Positions 1 to 9,412 are shown, counted from the stretch's first letter. The stretch is 24,847 nucleotides of DNA from Chara braunii (GCA_003427395.1 BFEA01000074.1:3694262-3719108), one strand, 5' to 3'. Numbers and translations: made by a program. Notes: a model not told the origin generated them from the letters alone.

Positions 1-53
1 GAAACTTTAACCCCCTTCCTAGCCTGTGGCCTGGTCGGGTAAAGGGTGGAGGG

Positions 54-73
54 CCACTGGGGGGCACCAGTGG
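54..73. repeat. 7-bp-stem inverted repeat
   Basis: CCACTGG and CCAGTGG are separated by 6 nt. This is a short perfect hairpin in the LINE 3' UTR or flank. No function can be assigned. Confidence 0.4.
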
Positions 74-185
74 AGTTTCCCTCCTTCACCCAGCCCCTGC
101 CTACCCCCTACTTCCCCCGTGGCGTCTATTGTACACTGAGAATCGTGTGCTGAGAGTTCAGATCAATGTCATAAAATGGAATACC

Positions 186-352
186 TCTCTACTGCTGGAA
201 ACCGGGTCCAGCGTCCCTTAAATAAACCTTTCCAGAATCCAATTATTAATGGCAGTGACGCCAAAGTGCTGGAAACCAGGTCCAGTGTCCCTGGCTCAAT
301 GAAAAATAGTAGGAAAAGCAGTCCCTGCTGGAGACCGGGTCCGGCGTCCCAT
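186..352 (-). repeat. Three tandem hairpin modules in the LINE 3' UTR
   Basis: Three spaced copies of a 25-nt module start near 191, 269 and 327 on the plus strand, each reading like CTGGAAACCGGGTCCAG followed by CGTCCC or GTGTCCC. The module is self-complementary: CTGGA pairs with TCCAG around a 7-nt loop. Related modules occur at 2339-2365 and 22792-22814, and in diverged form at 9268-9290 (opposite strand) and 23261-23280. The position after ORF2 marks them as LINE 3' UTR structure. Confidence 0.7.
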
Positions 353-410
353 ACATCATCACAATGAAACGAGGAAAAGGGAATAAACAAGACGGCCTCG
401 AGTGCGCTGC

Positions 411-2215
411 TCAGGTTCTTGGGAACGGTACCACCAAAGACAAAGGTTGAGGGGGGAAAGGGTCTGCGAAGTCCTGAGCAGGCCGCAGCGGGTTGCTGGG
501 ACCAATCTTTGTCCACTCGTGAAAGTGAAGCTGATAATCCCTTGTTATTCCTGCCTGATGTCCCCTCTGCAGTCCTTTCTCCATCTGATGATGAGCCTGT
601 CCATCCTCTGCCCAAGTTACCCTTGCAACCCATCCTTCCCTCCTCCCGCCCAACCAATCCTCGCAGAACTGCGAGATAGCCCTGTCAATATCCCTTTTGG
701 TGTGCAACTGAAATAGTTTTTCCTTAACCGCACCCCACTGGGCCGTAATCTCGTGTTGAACCAAAAGTCTTAGTTGCTCCGTGACTTCCCCCTCTTCTAC
801 CTGTGCTCCCTCTATTTCCAGGATGCATCTTTTCCACCATATAACCCATAGGACAGCCCGCCTTCCCAGGCAGAACATATTCTCTTTGAATTATTCCTTT
901 GAATCTGGGGATAGTATCCCAGAAGTATGGCCCTCCATTCCCATGGCCAAGTCGAGCCCAGTACCATGTGTCGCCAAATCCTATCCCACCACCTCCACAG
1001 TAGGACAGCCGCGGGACACTGAAGGAAGATGTGCTCTATCGTCTCAGAGCAATTTTTACTGGGGTAGCCATGGAGACATCTGTGACACCAAGGCAGTGCT
1101 CGCCCCTGCTGTTCCAAATGGGAGTGATCTATTAGTCAATCGTTAGTTGGTAGGCACCGGTGTGCAATCTGCCATTGTAGAGCGGAGATCTTTGTCGGCC
1201 TCTTTCCATAATCCGCAAACCACCTTATGGGTTTTAGCAAGCCGCGATCCACGTTGAGATGGCGATACCATCTATCTTCTACAGCATCTCACAGCCTGCG
1301 TTTAGGTCTGAGCATTTGGTAGACTGACATAGATTTTAAGCCAGCAAGTGTTAATGACCGTGCCCTTTCCCCCCTGCTTGAATTTCCAGAGCTTCTCGGA
1401 TCATTCCAGGACCAGTGCCACTCCTCGGGGTCGAAGGGGAGGTCCTCAATCGGGGTCATGAGTCGATAATATCTCCATCCTCTACATTCGTGAATAATTC
1501 TGATGCGATATACTTAGGGGAGTAGACGGAGTGTCTGCTCTTATCAGCACGTCCTCTACTGCCCAACATAGATGCTTAAAAAAAAAAAAAAAAAAAAAAA
1601 AAGGGAAGTTGCCAGGCCAGCGGTATGACCTCCCTCAGGGTGCCCAGTTTGGCTGCCACGTGTTTAGTGTATTTCAGTTTTTGTTGTTGTAGATGGTCAG
1701 GTGTGATCCAGTCCCCTCTTTCCACGGCCCACAGACTGCCTATAGTATATATGCCTCGTTTGACCCAATTGAGCCACGGAGCGCTCACGGTGAGAGTGAA
1801 GGGGAAGGGGCTCTCCCATTATCGTCGACCATGTGGGGGTTGCCAACGAGGGGTTGCCTGCATATGTCGTGCCACCTGCTGGGGGGCCGTTTCTGTTTTG
1901 GTCCCACTCGTCTCCACAGTTTGAACATGTGCGGCCACAGGGGGTCCTTTGATATATCATGTTTCGCAGCCTGTGTCTGGTTTTCCGGCGGTCTCTGCTG
2001 CTGTGTGGGAGTCGGTACAGACCAATGGGCGTTGGTTAGCCATTGGAAGGGTTGCACCCGGTTTTCCGCTGGAATCTCCGGGGCCAAATTTGCTATCTGC
2101 AAACAGGTCAGCGGGGCCCACGGGGTGTTGTCACCAATGAGGAGTCTGACCAGCACTTTAAAAACGAGGGTCTCGCTCTCTCTTTCCAGGTCGAGTATCC
2201 CTAGGCTCCCTTAGG
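411..2215 (-). pseudogene. LINE ORF2 C-terminal half: RT end, zf-RVT domain and C-terminal tail (decayed)
   Basis: The minus strand first reads the motif LGILDLERE and then VRLLIGDNTPWA (about 2200-2130), the usual end of a plant LINE reverse transcriptase. It continues with PLVGNPHMVDD and WVKRGIYTIGSLW (about 1850-1740), the linker typical of plant L1-like ORF2. A frame open with one stop from about 1530 leads into the zinc-binding domain, where HRCLPTN is followed by CHRC and then ETIEHIFLQC (about 1165-1020). After a frameshift near 880-900 the tail continues as LGRRAVLWVIWWKR to a stop at 411. Interruptions seen are a 25-nt A tract at 1578-1602 with a frame change, in-frame TGA codons near 1290 and 1136, and the frameshift near 890. 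It is non-functional. The tail is clearly homologous to the ORF at 23496-24180. Confidence 0.8.
1578..1602 (+). repeat. A25 homopolymer inside the LINE
   Basis: An uninterrupted run of 25 A on the plus strand sits between two parts of minus-strand LINE coding sequence that are in different frames. It could be the tail of a very short plus-strand retroinsertion or a slippage-expanded tract. The LINE reading resumes within about 10 codons on either side, so little else was inserted. Confidence 0.9.
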
Positions 2216-2239
2216 ATCTCAGCTGTGTCAGTATATCCC

Positions 2240-2405
2240 ATCTTTGTTTTTTTTTTCCTTCTTTTTTTATAAAAACAACCCGAGCGGATGCTAGGAGTGC
2301 TGATATGAGCAGACACCTCTATCACTGGTGGGGAGCAGCACCTGCTGGAAAACAGGTCCAGACCCCCTTGGATACAGCTTTCCAGTACAATGATTGTTGG
2401 GCGTG
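2240..2405 (-). mobile_element. 3' UTR and A-rich tail of another LINE copy
   Basis: Plus-strand bases 2335-2400 align with 186-250: the hairpin module CTGGAAAACAGGTCCAG is followed by a CCCTT stretch, TTTCCAG and then CAAT. On the minus strand this 3' UTR piece runs into a purine, A-rich stretch (2275-2246) that looks like a degenerate poly(A) tail. Directly after it begins the 5'-truncated LINE at 2215. The two copies are therefore head to tail. Confidence 0.55.
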
Positions 2406-2479
2406 TGGCTATTGGAGTTCCTAATCCGGAGCATCGTCTTTTCCCACGGGGCGGCATATGTTTTTTTTTCTTTTTAAAA

Positions 2480-3960
2480 GGGCGATGGCCTTCCCAATTT
2501 TAGAGCTCCTACTTCCTGCTGGCCAAGCCCCACCCAGGATGTTGTCAGACAAGTTTTTATATCTAATCTTTCCCTGCAACTTACTGGCTGATGCTCAATC
2601 CTAGGTGTCTGCAACCCCTCATTAATGTGTGCAACATATGTTGTGGATACTGATACATGTCTATGTGTAGTTAGGTGTGCAAATGAAGATGGTTGTGGCA
2701 AGTATACCTTGTGTGTAACTATTGTGCGACAAATTTGTGTGTAGTGGGGGTTGGGGTTGTGGATAGTTAGGGACCTGTAAGAAAGTCCACATCTTCGGCC
2801 TCTGCCAATGTCTGATTGCGGTCCCTGTGTGGCGGGGCTTCGTGCTGCATGTCAATCCACCTTCTCTCCAAAAGAGAAGCCGGCCGTCGAGTAATTTTAC
2901 AGACCGCACGCCGGCGCCGACTTTTCCAGATGGGCGACGAGTTTCTTTTCAGCAAGGCTGGGGCTGTGTACATGCAGTTTAAGATATGAGAGAATACGCT
3001 CTGGGTCGAACAACAAAAGGGATCACCACCTAGTCATAGCTATGATGAGCGGATCCATAACTGGGATTGTCAGGCATTATTCGAGTTTCTGAGTATAATC
3101 GGATAGACACAGACTCTGCCCTGAGCGCTCAGATGCTCTCCGTTCCCATTTGGCACAGACCAAGCTTCAGTAAATGAATTCGCTTTCCTTTTCCAACAGC
3201 ACACACGAGGGTGCCATCCTTCTGAAGAACTTCAATTACTCAAATCTGCACAAAGGCGGAACAGAGTGTAGGTTTGAACCTGGGGTTCATTGATCTGCAA
3301 AGAACAGTCCTCGGCCAGCTGCCATCCGTGAAAGATGTGTTTCCCATGTAGCTGAGTATCGATTAATTTCCACATTGGGGAGCTGTCGTCCCGATCAACA
3401 GACCTGTACCAAGTACCCGGTGGGTCTATGGACGTAGAGAGTCCAACGGGTCCTTCCGGGACTGAGGTATGGCCTCGATTAACTTACATATTTTTTCTTC
3501 CATGTTACGAACTTCACCCAATTTACGTCTGCGGTTATCCACTGCAGTCCATGTGCAGCACACATCATCCCACCAGATATCTCCAATTCGGAGAACCAGG
3601 GTCTGCTCGTATCACCCCTTCTAGTACAGCCAAGGCTTTCTTCAAAAACAAATAATAATAAAAAAAAATCAACTTCTTCCAGAATCACCGGTTGCAGTGC
3701 TTGCACTGAACCAGTCACCAGCAGATGCAGAACGGATGTGAGGGTTTTCAAAAAGAAGGGTGACGGAAAATACCCAACAGGAAGACTGAGGAGGGGCCGC
3801 GCGAAATGCGCGTTAACGAAGCGGCGAGAGCGGCGGTGGCGGCGCCCGGTCGTCGGTGGCGGCTGTGTAGGATGCAACATTGGGGTATGAGGATGCTGAT
3901 CTTTTCCACGAGGCGCCTACCCTGCCAGGCACCATAGCTGTGTGAGAGCTATGGCAACAG
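2480..3960. other. Unrecognised intergenic stretch
   Basis: No known domain, RNA gene or mobile-element end was recognised here. On the minus strand, about 3480 down to 3080 is open apart from one stop (near 3245), with tryptophan- and cysteine-containing peptide sequence; it may be old coding debris, but I recognise no family. A GC-rich patch (about 3795-3870) contains several GCGGC/GGCGG runs. The rest holds nothing I can support. Confidence 0.3.
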
Positions 3961-3974
3961 TGCCCTGGCGTAGC

Positions 3975-4250
3975 CTAGCCCTTGAGTGGGTAGGGAGTGC
4001 CTTGCACTCTTATGCCATGGTATCCTGGCAGCTCCGCACCTGTCCTCCATACCAACTACTATACCTAATAGGATCTTGATACCAGAGGAGCCGTCCTCCC
4101 CTCGAGCCTTCTGCTGGAAAGGGGGGGCTCCTTTCTCAACATCCAAAGGCCGTGTGCTGTATTTTATGACACGCCATCCCGACTGTCTCGGCCACTAGGA
4201 AAAGCATGGAAGGCGGAGCGGCGCAGCTGGACGCAAAGGGAGAGCATGCA
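3975..4250. repeat. Dispersed repeat family, copy 1
   Basis: This stretch of about 265 bp is almost identical to 5283-5545, from GTGGGTAGGGAGTGCCTTGC to the GGCGGAGCGGCGCA block. The two copies differ at only a few bases and are about 1.3 kb apart in the same orientation. More diverged relatives, sharing the CTTGAGTGG...GGGAGTG head, lie at 5590-5830 and 21830-22175. I recognise no coding function. Confidence 0.85.
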
Positions 4251-5282
4251 GCTGCGGTGGCAGCGCTCCGGCATGTTCAAGGCTACAGCAAGTCTCGTTT
4301 GACGTATCTACATCGCAAGGCAGTCTGATGTTCTCTCATTTCATGTTCTGTTTTTACTTAATTTGGTTGTCGCTTAGTCCCCTACGTTCTGTTTAGTTTT
4401 CTGTTGCCGGTTCATGATGTAGTTTGAAGGTCTTCGTCCGTTGGTATTGAGTTCTTATGAATGATTGAGATATATTTGGAAATATCTATACATTGTATAC
4501 AATGCATTTCCCTCATGTGACTGTTGGCCTTGGTCAGTTGTTTCGGTCTTGGGATTTCTGCTTAAAGTTGCAGTTTTCCAGAAGTATTTGTCCATTCACA
4601 TATTCTCGATGTTCTTAAGCGCTGGGGTAGGTTTGCAGTAGTCTAGGGTGAAACTCACAGGGTTGGGATAATATGAGAGACCTGGTGAAGAGCAAACTAG
4701 AGTTGTATCCACTGGGTGCGTGGTGGGAAACCCGTCTAGGCAACAAAGGCTCCTTACTGTGTTTTGGATAGTGAGGATGAGAGGGTAACCCTAAGGCTTA
4801 TTCTCCCTTCCCAGCTCTTTTCTGGAATTTTGATTGGGTATTTCATTTCTTCCTTTGAGTATTTTCTACGCAGCAGGGTCTCTCCCGTGATTAATGGCTG
4901 TGGTCAGTCGTTTCGCGCAGTGGCTAGGACTTGGGATCTGTGCCTGATGTAACAATTTTCCAAAAGTATATGTCTATTCACAGGTACTTGTTGTTCTTAA
5001 ATGCTGGTTGGGTTTTGTGGATCTTGGTACCTGAACCTTCTTACTCTACTAGCAGTGTGGGTTAGGTTTTTTTGGTTGTGGGTAGCAATTGTTTCTATAG
5101 TCTTATATCTTGTAGATTTCTGGAATCTCGATTGGGTACTTCACTTCTTTTGAGAGCTGTCCACATAGTAGATTCCTGGGACTGCTTCTGCTGTTGGCGA
5201 TTCTCGCAGTGTTAGTAGAATTATTTTCGGTTAGTCGCGTTGTTAGTTTGTTATGGTTTGAGGGATGCGCCGCATCTGGACG
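4250..5282. repeat. Spacer with internal imperfect duplications
   Basis: No gene is seen. Two pairs of imperfect direct repeats are visible. About 4521-4640 resembles 4895-5025, sharing GGTCAGTYGTTTCG, TTTTCCARAAGTAT and GTTCTTAARYGCTGG. About 4819-4860 resembles 5115-5157, sharing TTTCTGGAAT and GATTGGGTAYTTCAYTTCTT. The stretch therefore seems to be built from duplicated older sequence. A perfect 14-bp palindrome, CATTGTATACAATG, lies at 4491-4504. Confidence 0.6.
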
Positions 5283-5547
5283 CAGTGGGTAGGGAGTGCC
5301 TTGCACTCTTACGCCATCGCATCCTGGCAGCTCCGCACCTGTCCTCCATACCAACTACTATACCTAATAGGATCTTGATACCAGAGGAGCCGTCCTCCCC
5401 TCAAGCCTTCTGCTGGAAAGGGGGGGCTCCTTTCTCAACATCCAAAGGCCGTGCGCTGTATTTTATGACACGCCATCCCGACTGTCTCGGCCACTAGGAA
5501 AAGCATGGAAGGCGGAGCGGCGCATCTGGACGCAGTGGGAGAGCTAA
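5266..5547. repeat. Dispersed repeat family, copy 2
   Basis: This is a near-identical direct repeat of 3984-4250. It is flanked on both sides by the same short block, GCATCTGGACGCAGTGGG, at about 5273-5290 and 5523-5540. That suggests a tandem array or unequal exchange rather than independent transposition. Confidence 0.85.
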
Positions 5548-5589
5548 GTATGTAGATAGGCAACTAAGGAGAGTGCATAGTTGATATTA

Positions 5590-5830
5590 GTAAGGTTTGG
5601 ACACTCTGTTTATCGGGATACGCTGAAGTTTATTTTCCGAAAGTGGTTGTTCTTCAAGCGCAGGAAAGAGTGATGCAGGGTCACCCAAGCCTTGAGTGGT
5701 GCGGGGAGTGTTCCACGCTCGACCTATGATCATCTTGGGAACTCCTGTGTATATTTTCACCACTTACATACCTACGGCAGACCCTGGGAACTTAATATGA
5801 TGATTTCTTCTGGGTTCGTAAAGCCCTGGA
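5590..5830. repeat. Dispersed repeat family, diverged copy 3
   Basis: Bases 5635-5715 match 21893-22062 closely: a GTGGTTG-TTCTTCAAG block, CAGGGTCACCCA, then CCTTGAGTGGTGCGGGGAGT and CGCTCGACC. Weaker similarity continues for about 100 bp. It directly precedes the left LTR copy, just as the related copy at 21.8-22.2 kb follows the right LTR. Confidence 0.7.
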
Positions 5831-5870
5831 GCTTTATAGGTGGCGGAGCCATCAGCGAGAGTGGGAGACT

Positions 5871-5880
5871 TGTGATGCGC
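5871..5880. repeat. 10-bp direct repeat bracketing LTR copy A (left member)
   Basis: TGTGATGCGC directly abuts the start of LTR homology at 5881. The same decamer is at 11286-11295, two bases beyond the end of LTR homology. It looks like a target-site duplication, but Ty3/gypsy elements normally make about 5 bp. Confidence 0.7.
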
Positions 5881-6247
5881 AACCTCACGCCCGCGGCCTT
5901 CCGTATTCTGAACGCCGATCAGAGTTATTGGGGGCGTGGCCGAGGATTTTTGGCCATGGGGGTTCAGTCATCCGGACGAAACGGGGGACTCTTGCTTCAG
6001 CCCGAGCTGTCGGGATGGGGTTTTGAGCTGTCGCCGAAGACGGGTAAGGGGAGGACGGGGCTCTACGATCCGACCATCATCGCTTCTGGGAAAAGAGAAA
6101 AGAACGCGAGGAAAAGAAAAAGGCGCGACGAAGCCGACGGGAACGGAGTTCCATTCCTCGAGGCGCCTGGGTCGCGCGGCTTTTTTGCTAGCTGATACCC
6201 CGGAGGCGGGTTCAGGCTTCGTTGTCAGATTCGTCGAGTCCGTGCGG
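5881..6247 (-). mobile_element. Ty3/gypsy LTR copy A, first segment (plus-strand left end)
   Basis: The segment begins AACCTCACGCC and aligns with 19560-19930 of the unsplit LTR at roughly 90% by eye, including a GGGGGCGTGGCCGAGG-like block and the CCTCGAGGCGCCTGGGTCGC-like block. Similarity stops abruptly at about 6247 (GTGCGGT) and resumes at 9411. On the plus strand it is preceded by TGTGATGCGC, which recurs after the other end of this LTR copy. Confidence 0.85.
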
Positions 6248-6257
6248 TTGGCCCCGC

Positions 6258-6291
6258 CCGGGCGCAGCGCTGCCGGGAGCGCTGCGCCCGG
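6258..6291. repeat. Perfect GC-rich hairpin at the insertion's left end
   Basis: CCGGGCGCAGCGCT and AGCGCTGCGCCCGG form a perfect 14-bp stem with a 6-nt loop, about 10 bp inside the left boundary of the 3.2-kb insertion. Its position next to the breakpoint suggests either a structured 5' end of the inserted RNA or a recombination-prone site. Confidence 0.75.
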
Positions 6292-7189
6292 TTCCACGTC
6301 GGCGTTTTCACACGCGCGTTCAGACAGCACTTCGTGCTCGTGAGGGGTGGGTATGGAGGACGCAGTGGGGTTGTTGGAGAGTGATAACGAAGGCCGAAGT
6401 GTGTGCGCTGGTGACTGCAGAAGTACCTGAAGCGTGCGCTCTGCTGATGTGCTGGTGATGAATGAAGACGACGGTGCAGCGCTTTCGGGGGGATGTTGGA
6501 GCTCGGGTAGTGGAGTGAGAACGTGAGTCTCTCTCTCCTCTTTTTCAACTTAGTTACTCCTCCTATGGTTCGGACCTCCTATGGAAGACTCGTCGACGGG
6601 CTCGACGAGGTACGGCCATACCATCCATCGGATTGTTGTGTCGAGGATGGCCATTGATGTCTTCGTGCTGGCGCAGTGTTTGTAGAAGGCTAAAGTGTCG
6701 GGCAGCTAGCGGAAGGGGGGACAGTTTCTCCCTCAAAGGCAGTGGGGTTGGGTTTGGGCGAGGGAAAGAGGGTTGAAGAAGGGGTTGAGGGTTTTTTTTT
6801 TGGACATGTTTTGCTCTCGTGCTTCGCTCCATCCAGACCACACAAACATCTGAATCGTACTATTGAGGTGGAGGGTATCTTTCTGATCGTGGTTTTTCTC
6901 AAACTTATGGGCAGGGGAGTTTTTGACATGGGATGGCTGTTTTTCGTCACGGTGATATGGAGGAACATCCAGAGATAGGGGAATGATGAGGTTGAGGAGG
7001 GCAGCGGAAGGAGATAGGCGATGGAAGGTAGGAAGACAGGCAGTATGCAGTGGTTCATCGCTCAAGCTGGACTACGTACACATACGGTTTTTTCATCGCT
7101 GAGGAGATATCTTACTCATGGAGAGAGGACAACTCTCTTATGCGTCTTTCTTCCTCTTACCTTTTTGTCCTCATCTTCCCCAACCCATG

Positions 7190-7720
7190 TTTGAGATGTC
7201 TATCGGTAGATTGATTCTATTGGTTCTTCGATTGATTTTCTTTGATCCTGAGTTAATCCAGAGTTAATCCCGAGTTTCTGTAATTCGAGATTTCAGATAA
7301 TCGTGAGTCTATCTCTGTACAATTTTTTCTTTACTACATTTTTTTACTACGATCCAAACTACGATCTAATTTTCTCTCTTGACTTTGATATTCGTAAGTC
7401 TAAATTTCTCTACATATTTTCTTACATAATTTCTTAAAATTCACCTCAAATTTCATCCGGAAAATTTCAACTCTATGAAAGATGTTCTAGATAATCTCTT
7501 AACCCTTTTCTAAATTCTGATTTCCAAAAAAACATCTTAAGATCTGCTGCTGAATTCCGATTTCTAAAATTGGCTTCCTATTGTAATTTTTGGAGGCTAA
7601 TTTTGCACTGTTTAGTTTCAACAGAATTGACATTGGAAATTTGCACGTAATTTTTTCTGGGATTTTTTTGTATACTCATCTCAATTCCATCTGTTTTTTC
7701 CCTTAAGGAGGGGGCTGTTT
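7190..7720. other. AT- and T-rich stretch without coding potential
   Basis: The base composition changes sharply from the GC-rich surroundings. The stretch is rich in T runs and stop codons in all frames. A small tandem repeat, GAGTTAATCC, occurs twice at 7250-7270. It resembles an intron or leader but has no supporting splice context. Confidence 0.4.
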
Positions 7721-8074
7721 GCGGGGGTTATGATGGCATGATGGGGGGAAAAGGACACGCTCTGTGGAAAGGGGCTAACCGCAGAGTGGAATTAGGGCAC
7801 AGCAGCAGGGGAGATGGTGGCTTCGCTGTAGTAAGTCTTGCCGGAGTATGGTTGGACAGGTTTGGGAGGTGGGTGCTATCAGTTCTTGTCTTCAGAAAGA
7901 TTCACCTATTGAGATGTTCTCTTTTATAGATCTGAGTCATTGCTTCAAGAGGGTTGCGGGATAAGAGGTGGGAAGAGGGGGCAACCGAGGGGGGACTGTG
8001 GGTTTTGTTAGTAGGTCAGAAGGAAGGAGCTAGGACGGCGCAGGCTGGTGCTGGAGCGTTTTTGCTTTGTGACC

Positions 8075-9180
8075 CATAGAGGAGCACGAGGCTTGGGGAG
8101 TTCTGTCGAGGAAGGAAGACAGAACCAGCACTTTCGACGTGGCCATAGCTGGGGTTCTATCCCTGTCACCGTAGGGGCGTGCGGCTATGGGGAGTTGCCG
8201 AGGGAGGAAGACACTCCTTACCGTCTACACTAGGTTGTTCGGTACTGGGGCCTAGCAGTGCCCTGTAACTCTACCATGGGAGGGTATGAGACCAGTCGAG
8301 TGTCGGATCGAGGATTGAATACGAGACCTGCAGTTTTCTTCAATAGTTGAGGGGAGGATGGGATGTTGTTGTTTGTGCAGTTCTTACTAATGTTTTTTTG
8401 GTTATGGATCCTTGGTAGTATTTAATCTTTACTTGCAACTGGGGTATAGGAGTTTAGAGAGGGTCACACCCGGACTGATATCTGCCGAGTTGATCTGTTA
8501 TGTGCCCCTGTTTTGCCGATGCCAGAACGACGCTGACCGGAGTTGGGGCGTTGCCCTGTGACCTGCAAATTTGCAGGAGTATGAGGTCTTGTAGAGCGAT
8601 CTGGGGGTTGCCGAGGGAGGAAGGCAATCCAGTGGCGAACCGGGGGGGGGTGCGTGGTGGCGAGAAGAGATTAGCTATGGGAGACGTTAGTTTGGTTGGT
8701 ACTGTCTCTGAGTAAGTATGCCCCGGGGAGAGGAAGGCTAGGAAATACTTTAGGAGTCTAGATTTAAAGGTCTGGTGGTGTTTTTTGGCAACCAACGGGG
8801 GTTTACGAATGATTTAGGAATCCGGGGACCTTTGATAACTTAGCTTGGATGATCCATTGCTGATATACTCAGTGACCTGCGAAGATTCGACGCCAGAACG
8901 AGGCTTGGTAGAGAGATTTGGGGATGCTTTGGCCGGTGCTGAGGCATTGCCCTGTAACCTGCGGATGCAGGAGCGTGAGGCTTGGTAGAGAGATCCGGGG
9001 ATGCTTTGGGGGGGCATTCTAAGGGATAACCAAGGGTCGTTGCTGAGACGATGCTGGTCGGAGCTGGGGTGAGTCGTGTTGCCCTGTAACTCAACAGGGA
9101 GAGGGCGTGAGACCTGGAAGAGCTCAGCAGGGAGTTTGTCAGTGTTGGAAAGCTCAGATGGGTTGCTAGGGATCATAGAT
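8075..9180. repeat. Degenerate repeat array in the 3.2-kb insertion
   Basis: About seven imperfect units share blocks such as TTGCCCTGTRACCTGC, GGAGCGTGAGGCTTGGTAGA, GAGATCYGGGGATGC and TTGCCGAGGGAGGAAG. Clear anchors of the first block lie at 8258, 8551, 8947 and 9079; anchors of the second lie at about 8080, 8576, 8894, 8969 and 9101. Spacing is irregular. Two units contain self-complementary cores (8562-8577 and 8958-8971). Short open frames crossing it are not conserved between units. Confidence 0.65.
8562..8577. repeat. 16-bp perfect palindrome in the array
   Basis: CCTGCAAATTTGCAGG is a perfect palindrome. The equivalent site in another unit, 8958-8971, reads CCTGC-GGAT-GCAGG, so the arms are kept while the centre differs. 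Confidence 0.7.
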
Positions 9181-9379
9181 TTCTGAGCATTCGTGGACTT
9201 CTGTGGTGGTACTTTTAGTTATGGCAGACTGCTTTTCTGAATTTTGTCAAAGTAAACATCATAAGGGACGCTGAGCCCGGTTCTCAACAATCTTGGTTTC
9301 CTTACTCCGGGTAGACTGTGAGGACCCCGGCCTCAATATCTTTTATCAGTAATATCAGCCTTGGGAACTGCGCCCGTTT

Positions 9380-9412
9380 AAAATAAAATTAAAAAAAAAA
9401 ACAAAAAAAAAA
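9380..9412 (+). repeat. A-rich retrotransposition tail
   Basis: A nearly pure A tract (interrupted by T, TT and C) directly follows the LINE-type 3' end and directly precedes resumed LTR sequence (CGGCACGGG). It marks the 3' end of a plus-strand target-primed insertion. Confidence 0.8.

Larger units (their letters stand above)
1..2240 (-). mobile_element. LINE (non-LTR retrotransposon), 5'-truncated 3' portion
   Basis: On the minus strand, reading from 2240 down to 1, the sequence carries the end of a LINE ORF2 (end of the reverse transcriptase domain, linker, zinc-binding domain, C-terminal tail) followed by a 3' UTR with hairpin modules. The 5' end is truncated: coding similarity starts at about 2215, directly after an A-rich stretch that seems to be the tail of another LINE copy. 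Its own poly(A) tail is not in the window, so the element probably continues to the left. A second copy with the same C-terminal protein lies at 23188-24380. The family assignment is firm; the exact limits are approximate. Confidence 0.8.
6248..9412 (+). mobile_element. 3.2-kb insertion with a LINE-type 3' tail, splitting LTR copy A
   Basis: This stretch is absent from LTR copy B, where GTGCGGT is followed almost at once by ACGGCACGGG. Its plus-strand end reads CCCCGGCCTCAA, AATATCAGCCTTGGG, ACTGCGCCC and then an A-rich tail. The same order, with only small changes, ends the minus-strand LINE at 23188-23250, so the insertion used or copied that LINE 3' end. I see no LINE protein on either strand in the body, and no clear target-site duplication; about 4 bp of the LTR seem lost at the site. 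It could be a non-autonomous partner of the LINE or a composite of nested pieces. Confidence 0.7.

Noticed and set aside
3255-3300. tRNA-like B-box (GGTTTGAACCTGGGGTTC)
   Set aside because: No A-box at a fitting distance and no cloverleaf could be traced; it is probably chance.
5692-6343. Plus-strand open frames of 135-167 codons
   Set aside because: They cross the junction of two unrelated repeats, overlap each other, and the LTR part is opposite to the element's sense strand.
8075-9180. CRISPR-like array
   Set aside because: Units are imperfect, unevenly spaced and lack unique spacers of constant size; the context is a eukaryotic retroelement insertion.
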